Shown here piece by piece: positions 18,184 through 27,796 of a DNA stretch of 53,998 nucleotides. Position 1 is the stretch's first letter; each line of letters begins with the position of its first letter. Under the pieces are notes generated by a model that saw only the letters and a program-made list of their open reading frames with translations, was not told where the DNA came from and made no database searches. This DNA comes from an uncultured Pseudorhodobacter sp. Its GTDB lineage: Bacteria; Pseudomonadota; Alphaproteobacteria; Rhodobacterales; Rhodobacteraceae. The translations under genes and the position numbers were made by a program. The stretch is from contig CAJXWJ010000017.1 of the NCBI GenBank assembly GCA_913062925.1, forward strand, positions 1 through 53,998, given 5' to 3'.

Positions 18184-19008
18184 CTAGCCTTTTGCGATCA
18201 CCCAATCCAGCAGGCGGGTTGGCAAGATGCGGCGCAAAAAGCCCATCAGATGCGTCGGCATGGTGACGTAGTAGCGCGCGCGCGGGCGCGGGCTTTCCAG
18301 CGCATGGATCAGTTTTGCGGTTACCGCGGCCGCTGGCAGCTCCCATGTATCGGGAGGGCCTGCCTGGTAAAGCCTTTGGCGCAAGGCGATGTATTGCTCG
18401 GCGCGCGCCGAATTTTCCCAATCAATCCAACGTTCAAAATGCGGAATCGCCTTTTCGCGGATTGCGGTGCCAATCGGGCCCGGTTCGATCAAGATCACCT
18501 TGATCGGGGTGTCAGACATCTCGATCCGCAGCACATCGGTCAGGCCTTCCATGGCGAATTTTGTCGCCACATAGGCGCCGCGCCATTTCAGCGCCACCAA
18601 TCCCAAAACCGAAGAGCAGTTGATGATCCGGCCATGGCCCTGCGCCCGCATCAGCGGAATAACCCGCCGCGTCAGGTCGTGATAGCCAAAGAGGTTGGTT
18701 TCAAAAATTGCACGCAGCGCGCCACGCGGCAGATCCTCGACAGCACCCGGGCAGGCGAAGGCGCCGTTGTTGTAAAGCGCGTCTAAGGTGCCGCCGGTGC
18801 GGCTGACCACCTCGGCCACGGCGGCCTCAACGCTGGCCTCATCGGCATAATCCAGCACAAAGCTTTCCAGCCCCTCGCTGCGCAGACGGGCGCAATCAGC
18901 CTCTTGGCGGCAGGTTGCAAACACCCGCCAGCCCCGTGCCGCCAATCCGCGTGCCGCATCCAGACCAATGCCCGAAGAGCAGCCGGTGATCAAAATTGTC
19001 TTTTGCAT
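18184..19008 (-). CDS. Short-chain dehydrogenase/reductase
   Basis: A classical SDR of 274 residues. The cofactor motif is TGCSSGIGLDAARGLAARGW; NNGAF replaces the usual NNAG; the catalytic Ser lies in INCSSVLGLV and the YxxxK pair in AYVATKFAMEG. The C-terminal region (LMGFLRRILPTRLLDWVIAKG) is amphipathic or hydrophobic and may touch the membrane. Substrate unknown. It is probably monocistronic, with about 97 nt before the HIG1 gene. Confidence 0.88.
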   Translation of the reverse strand: MQKTILITGCSSGIGLDAARGLAARGWRVFATCRQEADCARLRSEGLESFVLDYADEASVEAAVAEVVSRTGGTLDALYNNGAFACPGAVEDLPRGALRAIFETNLFGYHDLTRRVIPLMRAQGHGRIINCSSVLGLVALKWRGAYVATKFAMEGLTDVLRIEMSDTPIKVILIEPGPIGTAIREKAIPHFERWIDWENSARAEQYIALRQRLYQAGPPDTWELPAAAVTAKLIHALESPRPRARYYVTMPTHLMGFLRRILPTRLLDWVIAKG

Positions 19009-19078
19009 GAGGAAAGGCCCTGTTAAAAACGTTTGCCCTTCCTAGGCTGCGGCTTGCGGTCAGACAACGCCAATCTGG

Positions 19079-19543
19079 CTATTGGCGAAGCAAACGGCTG
19101 GCGACGTAGCCTTCGACGCCATCGCCTTCAATCCTTATCCGCGCCCAGCCACCTGTCGCTTGTGGCTCCAGAACCACCAAAACCTCATCGCCACGCTGAA
19201 GCTTGCCGATGACCGCGTAATTTGTGCCCGGCCCGCCGCGCACATTCGCACTGCTGGCGCGGACCCGCAAAATAGGTCCCAAAGCCTCGGCGATGGTCTC
19301 TGGTTGCGAGTCGGCTTGTGGCGGGTCGGGCAGCTGCATCACCGGTGCTGTCGGCGCAAAAGCCACGCTTACAATTTCCACAGGTTCAGACTTTGACGGA
19401 AGCTGCGGCGCGCGCGGTTTCAAGGGGTTTGCATCTTTTGCCATCAGGCCAAAGCGTTTGATTTCAGGCTCTGCGCCTGCCCCCCACATCGCAAGGAAAA
19501 GACCCGCGCACAAAAGCAATGTCAATCGAACCATCATACTCAC
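19079..19543 (-). CDS. Exported bacterial SH3-domain protein
   Basis: A 154-residue protein with an N-terminal signal peptide (MMVRLTLLLCAGLFLAM, cleavage near GAGA) and a C-terminal bacterial SH3 domain (about residues 90-152: ASSANVRGGPGTNYAVIG, GWARIRI, GYVASRLL). The linker is Pro-rich and probably flexible. Bacterial SH3 domains usually bind peptidoglycan or proteins in the envelope; the partner is unknown. It is divergent from parC across 132 bp. Confidence 0.83.
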   Translation of the reverse strand: MSMMVRLTLLLCAGLFLAMWGAGAEPEIKRFGLMAKDANPLKPRAPQLPSKSEPVEIVSVAFAPTAPVMQLPDPPQADSQPETIAEALGPILRVRASSANVRGGPGTNYAVIGKLQRGDEVLVVLEPQATGGWARIRIEGDGVEGYVASRLLRQ

Positions 19544-19675
19544 ACCTCACCCACTGGAATTGGATAGCATAAAACTACCCTAAAGATTAAGAGAAAAATC
19601 TCTGCGCTTTCCCCCCAAAGTCCTCTGTCAATTTTCCGTCTGGACCCATGCGCCGCGTCGCACTACACAACATTC

Positions 19676-21982
19676 ATGTCAAATGAAGCCGATGACCCCA
19701 AGATTGAGCCGATCACCCTTGCCGAGCCTTTGGCGCGTGCGATTGGCGAGCGCTATCTGACCTATGCTTTGTCCACCATCATGCACCGCGCGCTGCCCGA
19801 TGCGCGCGACGGCCTAAAGCCGGTACACCGCCGGATTCTTTATGCCATGCGCGAGCTGAAGCTTTCAGCCACCAGTGCGTTTCGCAAATCGGCCAAGATC
19901 TCGGGCGATGTGATGGGCAACTATCACCCGCATGGCGATGCTGCGATTTACGACGCGATGGCGCGTTTGGCGCAGGATTTCAACGTGCGCTATCCGCTGG
20001 TGGATGGTCAGGGCAATTTCGGCAATATCGACGGCGATAACCCAGCCGCCTCGCGCTATACCGAAGCGCGTCTGACCGCGATTGCCGAAACCTTGATGGA
20101 AGGTCTGGCGGAAAACTGCGTCGATTTCCGCCCCAATTACGACGGCACTTTGGAAGAACCCATTGTGATGCCGGCGGCCTTTCCGAACCTTTTGGCGAAT
20201 GGCTCCTCGGGCATTGCGGTTGGCATGGCGACCAATATTCCGCCGCATAATCTGGACGAACTTATTCAGGGCTGCCACGCGATGCTGGCAAACCCCGATC
20301 TGGGCGATGAAGAGCTGGTCAAGCTGATCCCCGGCCCCGATTTCCCCACCGGCGGCGTGATCGTCGAACCCCGCGAAGCGATTGCCGAGGCGTATCGCAC
20401 CGGGCGCGGGTCGTTTCGCACCCGGGCAAAATGGTCGGTCGAGGATCTGGGCCGTGGCACTTGGCAAATCGTGGTCACCGAAATTCCCTATCAGGTGCAA
20501 AAGTCCAAGCTGATCGAAAAGCTGGCCGAGGTTATTCAAACCAAAAAAGTGCCGCTGCTGGCCGATGTGCGCGACGAATCTGCCGATGATATTCGCATCA
20601 TTTTGGAGCCGCGCGCCCGCACGGTGGAACCCGAAATGCTGATGGCGGCGCTGTTCAAATCGACCGATCTGGAAAGCCGCTTTAGCCTGAACATGAACGT
20701 GCTGATCGACGGGCGGCAACCAAAGGTTTGCAGCCTTAAGGATGTCTTGCGCGCCTTTTTGGATCACCGCCGCGAGGTTCTGCGCCGCCGCAGCCAGCAC
20801 CGTCTGGAAAAGATCGACCATCGGCTCGAGATTTTGGAAGGCTTCATCATTACCTTCCTGAATTTGGATCGTGTGATCGACATCATCCGTTATGACGACG
20901 AACCCAAGGCCGCGCTGATGGCCGAGGATTGGGGCAAAAAGCACCGCCGTGCGAGTTCGGAAAAAGACTATATCGCCCCCGCAAAAGGTGGCGAAGGCGA
21001 GCTGACCGAGGTGCAGGCCGAGGCGATTTTGAACATGCGCCTGCGGTCTTTGCGGCGTCTGGAAGAGATCGAGCTGATCCGCGAGCGCGACGCGCTGATG
21101 GTCGAGCGTGCGGGTCTGGTGGATCTGTTGGACAGTGACACGCTGCAATGGCAGCAGATTGGCCGCGAGCTGGAAGAGATTCGCAGCAAATTTGGCAAAG
21201 ATACCGTTCTTGGCCGCCGTCGCAGCGAATTTGCCGATGCGGGCGAGGTGGAAGAGGTGTCTTTCGAGGCGATGATCGAGCGCGAGCCGATCACGGTGAT
21301 CTGCAGCCAAATGGGCTGGATCCGCGCGCTGAAGGGCCATGTCGATCTGACCACCGAACAAAAGTTCAAAGATGGCGATGCCGCGCGCTTTGCCTTCCAT
21401 GCCGAGACCACCGATAAAATCTTGCTCGTTGGTGCCAATGGTCGGTTTTACACGCTGATCGGCGTCAATCTGCCCGGTGGGCGCGGCATGGGCGAACCTG
21501 TGCGGCTGATGGTCGATCTGCCCAATGATTCCGAGATCGTGGATCTGCAAATCTTCCGGGGTGGCGAAAAGATGCTGGTTGCCTCTTCGGCGGGCGACGG
21601 CTTTGTTGTGGCCTCGGACGAGGTGCTGGCGCAGACCAAGGCGGGCAAACAGGTGCTGTCGCTGGGCGCTGGTGTGAAAACTGCCGTCTGTCGCAAGGTG
21701 ACGGGCGATCATGTTGCCGTTGTGGGCGATAACCGCAAAGTGCTGGTGTTTCCGCTGTCTGATCTGCCGGAAATGGCCAAGGGCAAGGGCGTGCGGCTGC
21801 AAAAATACAAAGACGGCGGGCTGTCGGATGCCACCACCTTTGTTTTGGCCGAAGGTCTGTCGTGGAAAGACCCCGCTGGCCGCACCCGCACGGAAACCGA
21901 TCTGGCGGAATGGATCGGCGCGCGGGCCTCGGCTGGGCGGATGGCGCCGCGCGGTTTCCCGCGCGACAACCGCTTTACCTAA
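19676..21982 (+). CDS. parC: DNA topoisomerase IV subunit A
   Basis: The DNA-cleaving subunit of topoisomerase IV, which unlinks daughter chromosomes. 768 residues. The N-terminal block [20 protein letters not shown], the catalytic Tyr128 in [10 protein letters not shown] and the C-terminal beta-pinwheel with [14 protein letters not shown] are visible. The length and the weak C-terminal GyrA box identify ParC over GyrA. The quinolone-determining loop reads [11 protein letters not shown], with Ala89 where E. coli ParC has Ser80. The start is ATG 19676; no strong ribosome site is seen. Confidence 0.93.
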   Translation: MSNEADDPKIEPITLAEPLARAIGERYLTYALSTIMHRALPDARDGLKPVHRRILYAMRELKLSATSAFRKSAKISGDVMGNYHPHGDAAIYDAMARLAQDFNVRYPLVDGQGNFGNIDGDNPAASRYTEARLTAIAETLMEGLAENCVDFRPNYDGTLEEPIVMPAAFPNLLANGSSGIAVGMATNIPPHNLDELIQGCHAMLANPDLGDEELVKLIPGPDFPTGGVIVEPREAIAEAYRTGRGSFRTRAKWSVEDLGRGTWQIVVTEIPYQVQKSKLIEKLAEVIQTKKVPLLADVRDESADDIRIILEPRARTVEPEMLMAALFKSTDLESRFSLNMNVLIDGRQPKVCSLKDVLRAFLDHRREVLRRRSQHRLEKIDHRLEILEGFIITFLNLDRVIDIIRYDDEPKAALMAEDWGKKHRRASSEKDYIAPAKGGEGELTEVQAEAILNMRLRSLRRLEEIELIRERDALMVERAGLVDLLDSDTLQWQQIGRELEEIRSKFGKDTVLGRRRSEFADAGEVEEVSFEAMIEREPITVICSQMGWIRALKGHVDLTTEQKFKDGDAARFAFHAETTDKILLVGANGRFYTLIGVNLPGGRGMGEPVRLMVDLPNDSEIVDLQIFRGGEKMLVASSAGDGFVVASDEVLAQTKAGKQVLSLGAGVKTAVCRKVTGDHVAVVGDNRKVLVFPLSDLPEMAKGKGVRLQKYKDGGLSDATTFVLAEGLSWKDPAGRTRTETDLAEWIGARASAGRMAPRGFPRDNRFT

Positions 21983-21998
21983 AACCGCTGCGGGCGGG

Positions 21999-22391
21999 TC
22001 AAACGCCCTCGACCGGCCCGCCTGCCGCAACCCAAGCGCTGAAGCCCTCGCGCAGATGCGCGGCTTCAAACCCCATGTCTTGCAGCGTCGCCACCGTCAG
22101 CGCCGAGCGCCAGCCAGAGGCGCAGTGAAACACAAAGCGTTTGCCCGCTTGGCCAAACACCGGTTTGAAATAGGGGCTTTCGGGATCGACCCAGAATTCC
22201 ACCATGCCGCGCGGCGCATGCACCGATCCGGGGATAAAACCTGTGCGCTCGCGCTCGCGCGGGTCGCGGATATCGACGATCACCACATCGGGATCGGCCA
22301 GCAGGGCGATGGCGTCTTGGGTTTCAATCTCGGTGATCCGCGCGCGGGCGGTGGCGACCAAGGTCGCGGCATTGACGGCAAGTTTTTGCAT
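21999..22391 (-). CDS. Rhodanese-like domain protein
   Basis: A single-domain rhodanese of 130 residues. The active-site loop is CASGWRSAL, with the persulfide-accepting Cys, and the N-terminal signature VVIVDIRDPRERERTGFIPG is typical, followed by HAPRGM. It probably moves sulfane sulfur between small molecules or proteins. It is convergent with parC, with only 16 nt between stops, and divergent from the DUF4170 gene. Confidence 0.88.
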   Translation of the reverse strand: MQKLAVNAATLVATARARITEIETQDAIALLADPDVVIVDIRDPRERERTGFIPGSVHAPRGMVEFWVDPESPYFKPVFGQAGKRFVFHCASGWRSALTVATLQDMGFEAAHLREGFSAWVAAGGPVEGV

Positions 22392-22487
22392 GGGCCCCTC
22401 CTGACACTTTTAAGCTATTTGATCCGATTGCGCGGGCTTGTGCAAATGCCGATTGCCGCAGCGCCCCTTGCCCCGATCCGCCCCAAA

Positions 22488-22500
22488 GGCTAGTCTAGCC
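22488..22500. promoter_or_regulatory. Small perfect DNA palindrome upstream of DUF4170 gene
   Basis: GGCTAGTCTAGCC, two 6-bp arms around one base, 26 nt before the DUF4170 start. It contains two CTAG tetramers, usually rare in bacterial DNA. It could be an operator or part of the promoter; nothing further can be shown. Confidence 0.3.
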
Positions 22501-22525
22501 GCAGTGCAGCAGTAAGGAGCCAGCT

Positions 22526-22771
22526 ATGGCGCAGCGTCTTCATCTTGTCTTTGGTGGCGAACTTGTCACCCCAGATCAGAACGTGTTCAAAGATGTGAAT
22601 GACATCCATATTGTTGGCATGTTCCCCGATTATGCCAGCGCCTTTAACGCTTGGAAGGCCGAGGCGCAGCGCACAGTCGACAACGCCCATATGCGCTATT
22701 TTATCGCGCATATTCACCGCCTGCGCGAAGAAAACAAATCCGCCTCTTTGACCGAGGAAATGGGCGCTTAA
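22526..22771 (+). CDS. DUF4170 family protein
   Basis: A small soluble protein of 81 residues, resembling DUF4170, widespread in alphaproteobacteria and of unknown function. It contains DIHIVGMFPDYASAFNAWKA and RYFIAHIHRL. AAGGAGCC lies about 6 nt before the ATG. It is followed by the kdtA-like gene after 12 nt and then lpxK, so it is part of a lipid A/Kdo operon; this order is common in alphaproteobacteria. A role in outer-membrane biogenesis is a guess from context only. Confidence 0.82.
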   Translation: MAQRLHLVFGGELVTPDQNVFKDVNDIHIVGMFPDYASAFNAWKAEAQRTVDNAHMRYFIAHIHRLREENKSASLTEEMGA

Positions 22772-22783
22772 CGCCCGCGCATC

Positions 22784-23974
22784 ATGGTATTTTCGCTTGG
22801 CCGCACGCTTTACAATCTGGCTGCGGGGCGCGTGCCTGCGGTGGATGTGCGACGGCCCGCGCGGCCTTCCGGTGATGTGATTTGGCTGCACGCCCCCAGT
22901 GCCGCTGCGGTGGTTGGGCTGACCAGTCTGGCGCGGCGGATCGAGTCTGAGGTGCAGGCCAAGGTCTTGCTAACCTGTCCTGAAGACGTCGCGCTGCCTC
23001 CGCAGCAGCTGCGCGATTCAGCCCCCTTTGATCGCCCTGCCGAGGTGCGCAGCTTTTTGCAGCATTGGCAGCCAAAGCTGGTGATTTTCTCGGAAGGTGA
23101 ACTGCGTCCAGCGCTGATTGCCGAAGCGAGAGAGCGGTGCATTCCGATGTTGATGGTCAATGCCCGCGATCCATTTTTGTTGCGCGAGCGCGATGGCTGG
23201 TATCCGGGCTTGGTGCGCAGCTGTCTTACCGCCCAGCAACGGGTTTTCGCAATTGATGCCGCAGGCGCGCGAGCGTTTCGGCGGGCTGGGGCAGAGGAAG
23301 TCGTGGCTTTGGGTCGGCTTGAAGAACCCAGCGCCGCGCTGCCGCATCACGAACCCGAACGCGCGGCTTTGGCGGCCTTGCTTGCGACACGGCCGATCTG
23401 GCTCGCGGTGGGCGTGCCCGAGGCCGAAGAGCCGGCGGTGATCGCCGCACATCGCGCAGCGCTGCGGCTGTCGCATCGCTTGTTGCTGATCCTTGTGCCG
23501 CAAGATTTCTCGCGCGCCGAGGCTTTGGTGCAGCAGATGGAGGTCGCCGAAGGCTGGACCGTGGCACAGCGTAGGTTGGAACAAGAGCCAGATCCGGAAA
23601 CCACCGTCTATATCCCTGATTCTGATAGTGAATATGGGCTTTGGTATCGGCTTGCGCCGGTCTGCTTTATGGGCGGCAGCCTGTCGGGGCAGGGCTGTGC
23701 GCGCAATCCAATGGAGGCGGCGGCGATGGGGTCGGCGATTATCTATGGGCCAAAGCCGGGGATATTTGGCTCGGTTTTTGGTCGGCTTGGGGCAGGGCAG
23801 GCGGCGCGGGCGGTCGGCGATGCGGCGGATTTGGGCGAGGCCTTGGGCGATTTGCTGGCGCCTGATCGTGCCGCCCGTCTGGCGCAGGCGGCATGGTCGC
23901 TGTCCTCTGATGGGGGCGAGGCAAGCGAGCGGGTGTTTCAGGATCTGCGTCATCTGATGGGCAGGGGGGCGTGA
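22784..23974 (+). CDS. Divergent KdtA/WaaA-like glycosyltransferase
   Basis: A 396-residue protein with the two-domain fold of Kdo transferase (WaaA/KdtA), which attaches Kdo to lipid A precursor. The C-terminal donor-site region [20 protein letters not shown] is recognisable, and it overlaps lpxK by 4 nt. The N-terminal domain is divergent: the segment matching the catalytic HAVSVGE reads HAPSAAAV, with Ala42 in place of the catalytic Glu. That makes ordinary Kdo-transferase activity doubtful; it may use another residue, another acceptor, or be a second paralogue. Confidence 0.72.
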   Translation: MVFSLGRTLYNLAAGRVPAVDVRRPARPSGDVIWLHAPSAAAVVGLTSLARRIESEVQAKVLLTCPEDVALPPQQLRDSAPFDRPAEVRSFLQHWQPKLVIFSEGELRPALIAEARERCIPMLMVNARDPFLLRERDGWYPGLVRSCLTAQQRVFAIDAAGARAFRRAGAEEVVALGRLEEPSAALPHHEPERAALAALLATRPIWLAVGVPEAEEPAVIAAHRAALRLSHRLLLILVPQDFSRAEALVQQMEVAEGWTVAQRRLEQEPDPETTVYIPDSDSEYGLWYRLAPVCFMGGSLSGQGCARNPMEAAAMGSAIIYGPKPGIFGSVFGRLGAGQAARAVGDAADLGEALGDLLAPDRAARLAQAAWSLSSDGGEASERVFQDLRHLMGRGA

Positions 23975-24930
23975 TGCGGCCACCTGCGTTTTGGCATCAG
24001 CCGGTTGGAGTTTGGGCGCGCCTGCTTGCGCCGCTGGGCTGGATCTATGCCGCCAGCGTGGCGCGGCGTCTGCGCAAGCCCGGCTATCGCGCGCAAGTAC
24101 CGGTGATTTGCATCGGCAATATCAATGCAGGCGGCACTGGCAAGACGCCCACTGCCATCGCCTTGGTCGAACGGCTGGCAGCACGCGGGCTGCGGGTGGC
24201 CGTGGTCTCGCGCGGTTATGGCGGGCGGCTGGCGGGCCCTGTTGCGGTTGACCCCAAGCGGCACCGCGCGGCTGATGTTGGCGACGAGCCTTTGCTGCTG
24301 GCCGCCTTTGCGCCGGTGTTTGTGGCGCGTGATCGCGCTGCAGGGGTGCGGATGGCCGAGGCCGCGGGCGCGCAGGTGGTGCTCTTGGACGATGGCTTTC
24401 AAAACCCAAGCGTGATCAAAGACATCTCGATTGTGGTGGTCGATGGTGCGGTGGGCTTTGGCAATGGCCGCTGTTTGCCGGCGGGGCCTTTGCGCGAACC
24501 TGTGGCCGTTGGGCTGGCGCGGGCAGATTTCGTGCTGGTGATTGGCGAAGGCCGCGTCAAAACCGCCGCCGTGCCGCAGCTGTCTGGCAGGCTTGAGGTT
24601 TTGCAGATGGGGATGGATTGGCAAGGCGAGCGGGTGCTGGCCTTTGCTGGCATCGGGCGGCCGGAAAAGTTCTTTGCCACCCTGCGCGCCACCGGAGCCG
24701 ATGTGCTGCGCGGCGAGGCTTTGGAAGATCACCAAGTGCTGACGCCCGCGCTTTTGGCGCGGCTTGAGGCCGAGGCCACGCTGCGCGGCGCGCAGCTTGT
24801 CACCACCGAAAAAGACGCCGTGCGCCTGCCCGAAGCTTACCGCATGCGGGTGCTGACCCTGCCGGTGCGGCTGCAAATCGCCGATTGGTCGGCATTGGAC
24901 GCTCGCCTTGCCGCCTTGGGCGTTATATAG
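23971..24930 (+). CDS. lpxK: Tetraacyldisaccharide 4'-kinase
   Basis: Phosphorylates the 4' position of the lipid A disaccharide at the inner membrane. 319 residues. The N-terminal membrane-associating helix ([18 protein letters not shown]) is followed by the P-loop region [19 protein letters not shown], then [16 protein letters not shown] and VLLDDGFQN, all conserved in LpxK. It overlaps the kdtA-like gene (ATGA). The start ATG 23971 fits the usual N-terminal PAFWHQP motif. Confidence 0.95.
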   Translation: MMRPPAFWHQPVGVWARLLAPLGWIYAASVARRLRKPGYRAQVPVICIGNINAGGTGKTPTAIALVERLAARGLRVAVVSRGYGGRLAGPVAVDPKRHRAADVGDEPLLLAAFAPVFVARDRAAGVRMAEAAGAQVVLLDDGFQNPSVIKDISIVVVDGAVGFGNGRCLPAGPLREPVAVGLARADFVLVIGEGRVKTAAVPQLSGRLEVLQMGMDWQGERVLAFAGIGRPEKFFATLRATGADVLRGEALEDHQVLTPALLARLEAEATLRGAQLVTTEKDAVRLPEAYRMRVLTLPVRLQIADWSALDARLAALGVI

Positions 24931-24957
24931 CGCCGCAAACCCCTTACGGAGGCTGAG

Positions 24958-25578
24958 ATGTCAGAGATCAAAACCCTATTTGCAACCCGGCTTTATCGCG
25001 CGCATCTGTCCGAGATGGGCGCGGGTGTCGATGGCTCTGAACTGGAGGGCGCTTGCCTGTCGATTGCCGAAGATGACGAGGCAGGCCAAAGATGGTGCGA
25101 GGAAAACGACTATCCCGGCTATACCTCTTATGCCTCGTTGGATGATCTGCCTTGGCGGTTTCCGATCTTTCAGGCGCTGGTCGATCTGTTGGACAAGCAT
25201 GTCGCCGCCTTTGTCAAAGAGCTGGATTTCGAGCTGGGCGAGAAAGAGCTGAAGCTTGATTCGCTTTGGGTCAATATCTTGGGATCAGGCGGCAACCATG
25301 CCTCGCATATCCACCCCCATAGCGTGATTTCCGGCACCACCTATGTGACCATGCCCGAAGACACCAGCGCGATCAAATTCGAAGACCCGCGGCTGGCGAT
25401 GATGATGGCCGCACCGCCGCGCAAAAAGACCGCGCGCGAGGATCTGCGCAGCTTTATCTATGCCAAGCCCGCGGCTGGCGAGGTGCTGTTGTGGGAAAGC
25501 TGGCTGCGCCACGAGGTGCCGATGAATATGTCGGATGACGAGCGGATTTCGATCAGTTTTAATTATAACTGGGGCTAA
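24958..25578 (+). CDS. TIGR02466 family 2OG-Fe(II) oxygenase-like protein
   Basis: A 206-residue protein resembling TIGR02466, putative 2-oxoglutarate/Fe(II)-dependent oxygenases. Candidate iron ligands are in HIHPHSVISGTTYV and WLRHEVPMN; the closing strand is ISISFNYNW. Substrate unknown. GGAGG lies about 7 nt upstream of the ATG. It follows lpxK by 27 nt, so it may be transcribed with the lipid A genes, although no functional link is evident. Confidence 0.82.
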   Translation: MSEIKTLFATRLYRAHLSEMGAGVDGSELEGACLSIAEDDEAGQRWCEENDYPGYTSYASLDDLPWRFPIFQALVDLLDKHVAAFVKELDFELGEKELKLDSLWVNILGSGGNHASHIHPHSVISGTTYVTMPEDTSAIKFEDPRLAMMMAAPPRKKTAREDLRSFIYAKPAAGEVLLWESWLRHEVPMNMSDDERISISFNYNWG

Positions 25579-25624
25579 GGCGCGGCTGACTCCGCTCTGT
25601 TTCGCTGCAACATAAGGAAATACC

Positions 25625-26005
25625 ATGCACTTCGTTGAAATCGTTGCCCTGCTGGCTGTGCTACAGTTTTTGTTCTTTGGCATTATGGTGGGCAAGGCGC
25701 GGATGGTCTCGGGCATCAAAGCTCCCGCTGTGACGGGTGATGCGGGGTTCGAGCGCGCCTATCGGGTGCAGATGAACACGCTGGAAATGCTGATCGCGTT
25801 CTTCCCTGCGCTTTATGTCGCAGCACAGCATTGGTCTGGTTGGTTGGTTGCTGCGATTGGTGCGGTGTTTCTGGTTGGCCGGATGATCTATTGGCGCGCC
25901 TATGTCAAAGACCCCTCCACGCGGAGCTTGGGCTTTGCGCTGTCGTTTGGCCCCGTTTTGGTTCTGGCAGTTTTGGGTTTGATTGGAGCCGCGCTGGCGA
26001 TGTAA
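25625..26005 (+). CDS. MAPEG family membrane protein
   Basis: A 126-residue protein with four hydrophobic helices, the MAPEG (membrane-associated eicosanoid/glutathione metabolism) pattern. The conserved stretch FERAYRVQMNTLEMLIAFFP contains the RxxxNxxE glutathione-site motif. Bacterial members may act as glutathione transferases or peroxidases; the substrate is not known. AAGGAAA precedes the ATG. It shares a terminator with the convergent CoA-transferase gene. Confidence 0.87.
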   Translation: MHFVEIVALLAVLQFLFFGIMVGKARMVSGIKAPAVTGDAGFERAYRVQMNTLEMLIAFFPALYVAAQHWSGWLVAAIGAVFLVGRMIYWRAYVKDPSTRSLGFALSFGPVLVLAVLGLIGAALAM

Positions 26006-26007
26006 AA

Positions 26008-26030
26008 GAGGGGGGTGACCCCTTCTATTT
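26008..26030. terminator. Terminator between MAPEG and CoA-transferase genes
   Basis: GAGGGGGG, a TGA loop and CCCCTTC form a short G-C stem right after the MAPEG stop, followed by TCTATTT on the plus strand. On the minus strand the same stem is followed by CTCTTTTAC and overlaps the CoA-transferase stop. The stem is short, so efficiency is uncertain. Confidence 0.5.
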
Positions 26031-27158
26031 GCCTAAAATCTCGTCCTGATGCTGGCCCAGCTTTGGTGCGGGGCGATCCAGTGCCAGATCAGCGCCGGAA
26101 AACCGGAAGGGCGAGCGGACGCCCTTAATGCCTTCGGGCGCGATTTCCATTTGCCGCGCCACAACCTGAGGGTCGGCAAAGGTTTCGGCCAGATCATTGA
26201 TCGGGCCTGCTGGCACGCCTTGGTCTTCGCAAGCGGCCAGCAAATCAGCCTTGGCAAAGCCGCGCGTGGCTGCGGTCAGCCGCTGGGTCAGATCGGCGCG
26301 GTTGGCGACGCGGTCGGCATTTGTGGCAAATTGCGGCGCATGTGCCAGATCGTGCAAGCCCAAAATCTCGCACAGCCGCTGGTATTGCGTATCGTTGCCC
26401 GTGGCCAGAATGATCCAGCCATCGGCGCAATCAAACACCGCATAGGGCACCAGATTGGGATGCGCATTGCCCATCTTTTTTGGCGCAATCCCCGAGGTTA
26501 GATAGTTCTGCGCTTGGTTCGACATCACGCTGGTTGCGACATCCATCAGCGCCATGTCGATGTGTTGACCAAGCCCCGTGCGGCCGCGCTGCACCAAGGC
26601 CGCCAAGATCGCGGTGGCGGCATAAACGCCGGTGAACACATCGGTGACCGCCACGCCCACCTTTTGCGGCTGCCCCTCAGGCTCGCCCGTCACCGACATC
26701 AGACCCGCCATGCCTTGGATGATGAAATCATAGCCTGCGCGATGCGCATAGGGGCCGGTTTGGCCAAATCCCGTGATCGAGCAATAGATCAGTTTGGGGT
26801 TGATCGCGTGGAGGCTGGCATAGTCGAGCCCATATTTCGCCAGCCCGTCAACCTTGAAGTTTTCGATCAGCACATCGGCATCCGCAATCAGCCGATGCAC
26901 GACCTCTTTGCCCTCGGGCGTGCGGAAATCGGCAACCACACCGCGTTTGCCGCGGTTGGTGGCGTGGAAATAGGCGGCAGAGGTTTCGTCGTCGCGCGTC
27001 ACAAAGGGCGGGCCCCAGCGGCGGGTGTCATCGCCTTCGGGGGCCTCGACCTTAATCACATCCGCGCCCAGATCGGCAAGGGTCTGGCCAGCCCAAGGGC
27101 CTGCCAGAATCCGCGCAAGTTCGACGACCTTGACCCCTGCAAGCGGCGTGTTCATCAC
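26025..27158 (-). CDS. Class III (CaiB/BaiF) CoA-transferase
   Basis: A 377-residue family III CoA-transferase, which moves CoA between carboxylic acids. The N-terminal PLAGVKVVELARILAGPWA, the KVEAPEGDDTRRWGPPF block and the catalytic-Asp region HIDMALMDVATSV are clear. The substrate pair is unknown. It is translationally coupled to the DsbA-like gene upstream (4-nt overlap), an arrangement with no evident functional logic. Confidence 0.92.
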   Translation of the reverse strand: MMNTPLAGVKVVELARILAGPWAGQTLADLGADVIKVEAPEGDDTRRWGPPFVTRDDETSAAYFHATNRGKRGVVADFRTPEGKEVVHRLIADADVLIENFKVDGLAKYGLDYASLHAINPKLIYCSITGFGQTGPYAHRAGYDFIIQGMAGLMSVTGEPEGQPQKVGVAVTDVFTGVYAATAILAALVQRGRTGLGQHIDMALMDVATSVMSNQAQNYLTSGIAPKKMGNAHPNLVPYAVFDCADGWIILATGNDTQYQRLCEILGLHDLAHAPQFATNADRVANRADLTQRLTAATRGFAKADLLAACEDQGVPAGPINDLAETFADPQVVARQMEIAPEGIKGVRSPFRFSGADLALDRPAPKLGQHQDEILGK

Positions 27159-27796
27159 TTGGCCAGTTCTGCCTCGATCAGCGCTTTCAGGTCAGGATAG
27201 GCCATATTGCTGTGCTTTTCGCCATTGATCAAAAAGGTCGGCGTGCCTTCGATCCCAGCAGCTTTGAAGCTGGTTTCGTAATGGTCAACCAGCGCCTTGG
27301 CCATGTCATTGTCTTTCATGCAGGCATCAAGCGTCGCGTCATCCATCCCAGCAGCGCGACCGATTTTCTTTAGGTTCTCAACCACTTCGGTTGGCTTGTC
27401 GCTGGCAGCCCAGTCTTTTTGCGTAGAATAAAGCGTGTCAGTGATGCCGATATAGCGCATCTCGCCGCCGCAACGCGCCATCATGCCCGCCCAAAGGCCG
27501 TAGCGGTCAAAATAAACCTCGTGGTAGACCAGACGCACTTTGCCGGTGTCGATAAACTCTGCCTTCAGCAGCGGGTAAACCGTCTCGTGGAAATGCGCGC
27601 AATGCGGGCAGGTGAAAGAGGCGAATTCGTCGATCACCACCTTGGCGTCAGCCGCGCCAATGCCAAAGTCTTGAATTTCGATCGCCGCAGCAGCTGGGGC
27701 GGGCGTGGCGGTGGTGTCGGCATTAACTGCCCCAAGGCCAAGGCCAAAGGTCAGCGCCAAAGTTGCAGCAGCGGTTGTAAAGAGATTGGCCATCAA
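27155..27796 (-). CDS. Periplasmic DsbA-family thiol oxidoreductase
   Basis: A 213-residue exported thioredoxin-fold protein. The signal peptide runs from the start to about residue 27 (cleavage near VNADT). The active site is FTCPHCAHFHETV, and the cis-Pro region is IEGTPTFLINGE. It probably makes or isomerises disulfides in the periplasm; proteins of this type are often DsbA/DsbG-like. It sits between the DUF721 gene and the CoA-transferase with 4-nt overlaps on both sides. Confidence 0.9.
   Translation of the reverse strand: MMANLFTTAAATLALTFGLGLGAVNADTTATPAPAAAAIEIQDFGIGAADAKVVIDEFASFTCPHCAHFHETVYPLLKAEFIDTGKVRLVYHEVYFDRYGLWAGMMARCGGEMRYIGITDTLYSTQKDWAASDKPTEVVENLKKIGRAAGMDDATLDACMKDNDMAKALVDHYETSFKAAGIEGTPTFLINGEKHSNMAYPDLKALIEAELAK

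Noticed and set aside
19865-22069. A 734-codon open frame opposite parC
   Set aside because: Low-complexity, Gln/His-rich translation without motifs. parC on the plus strand has full family conservation.
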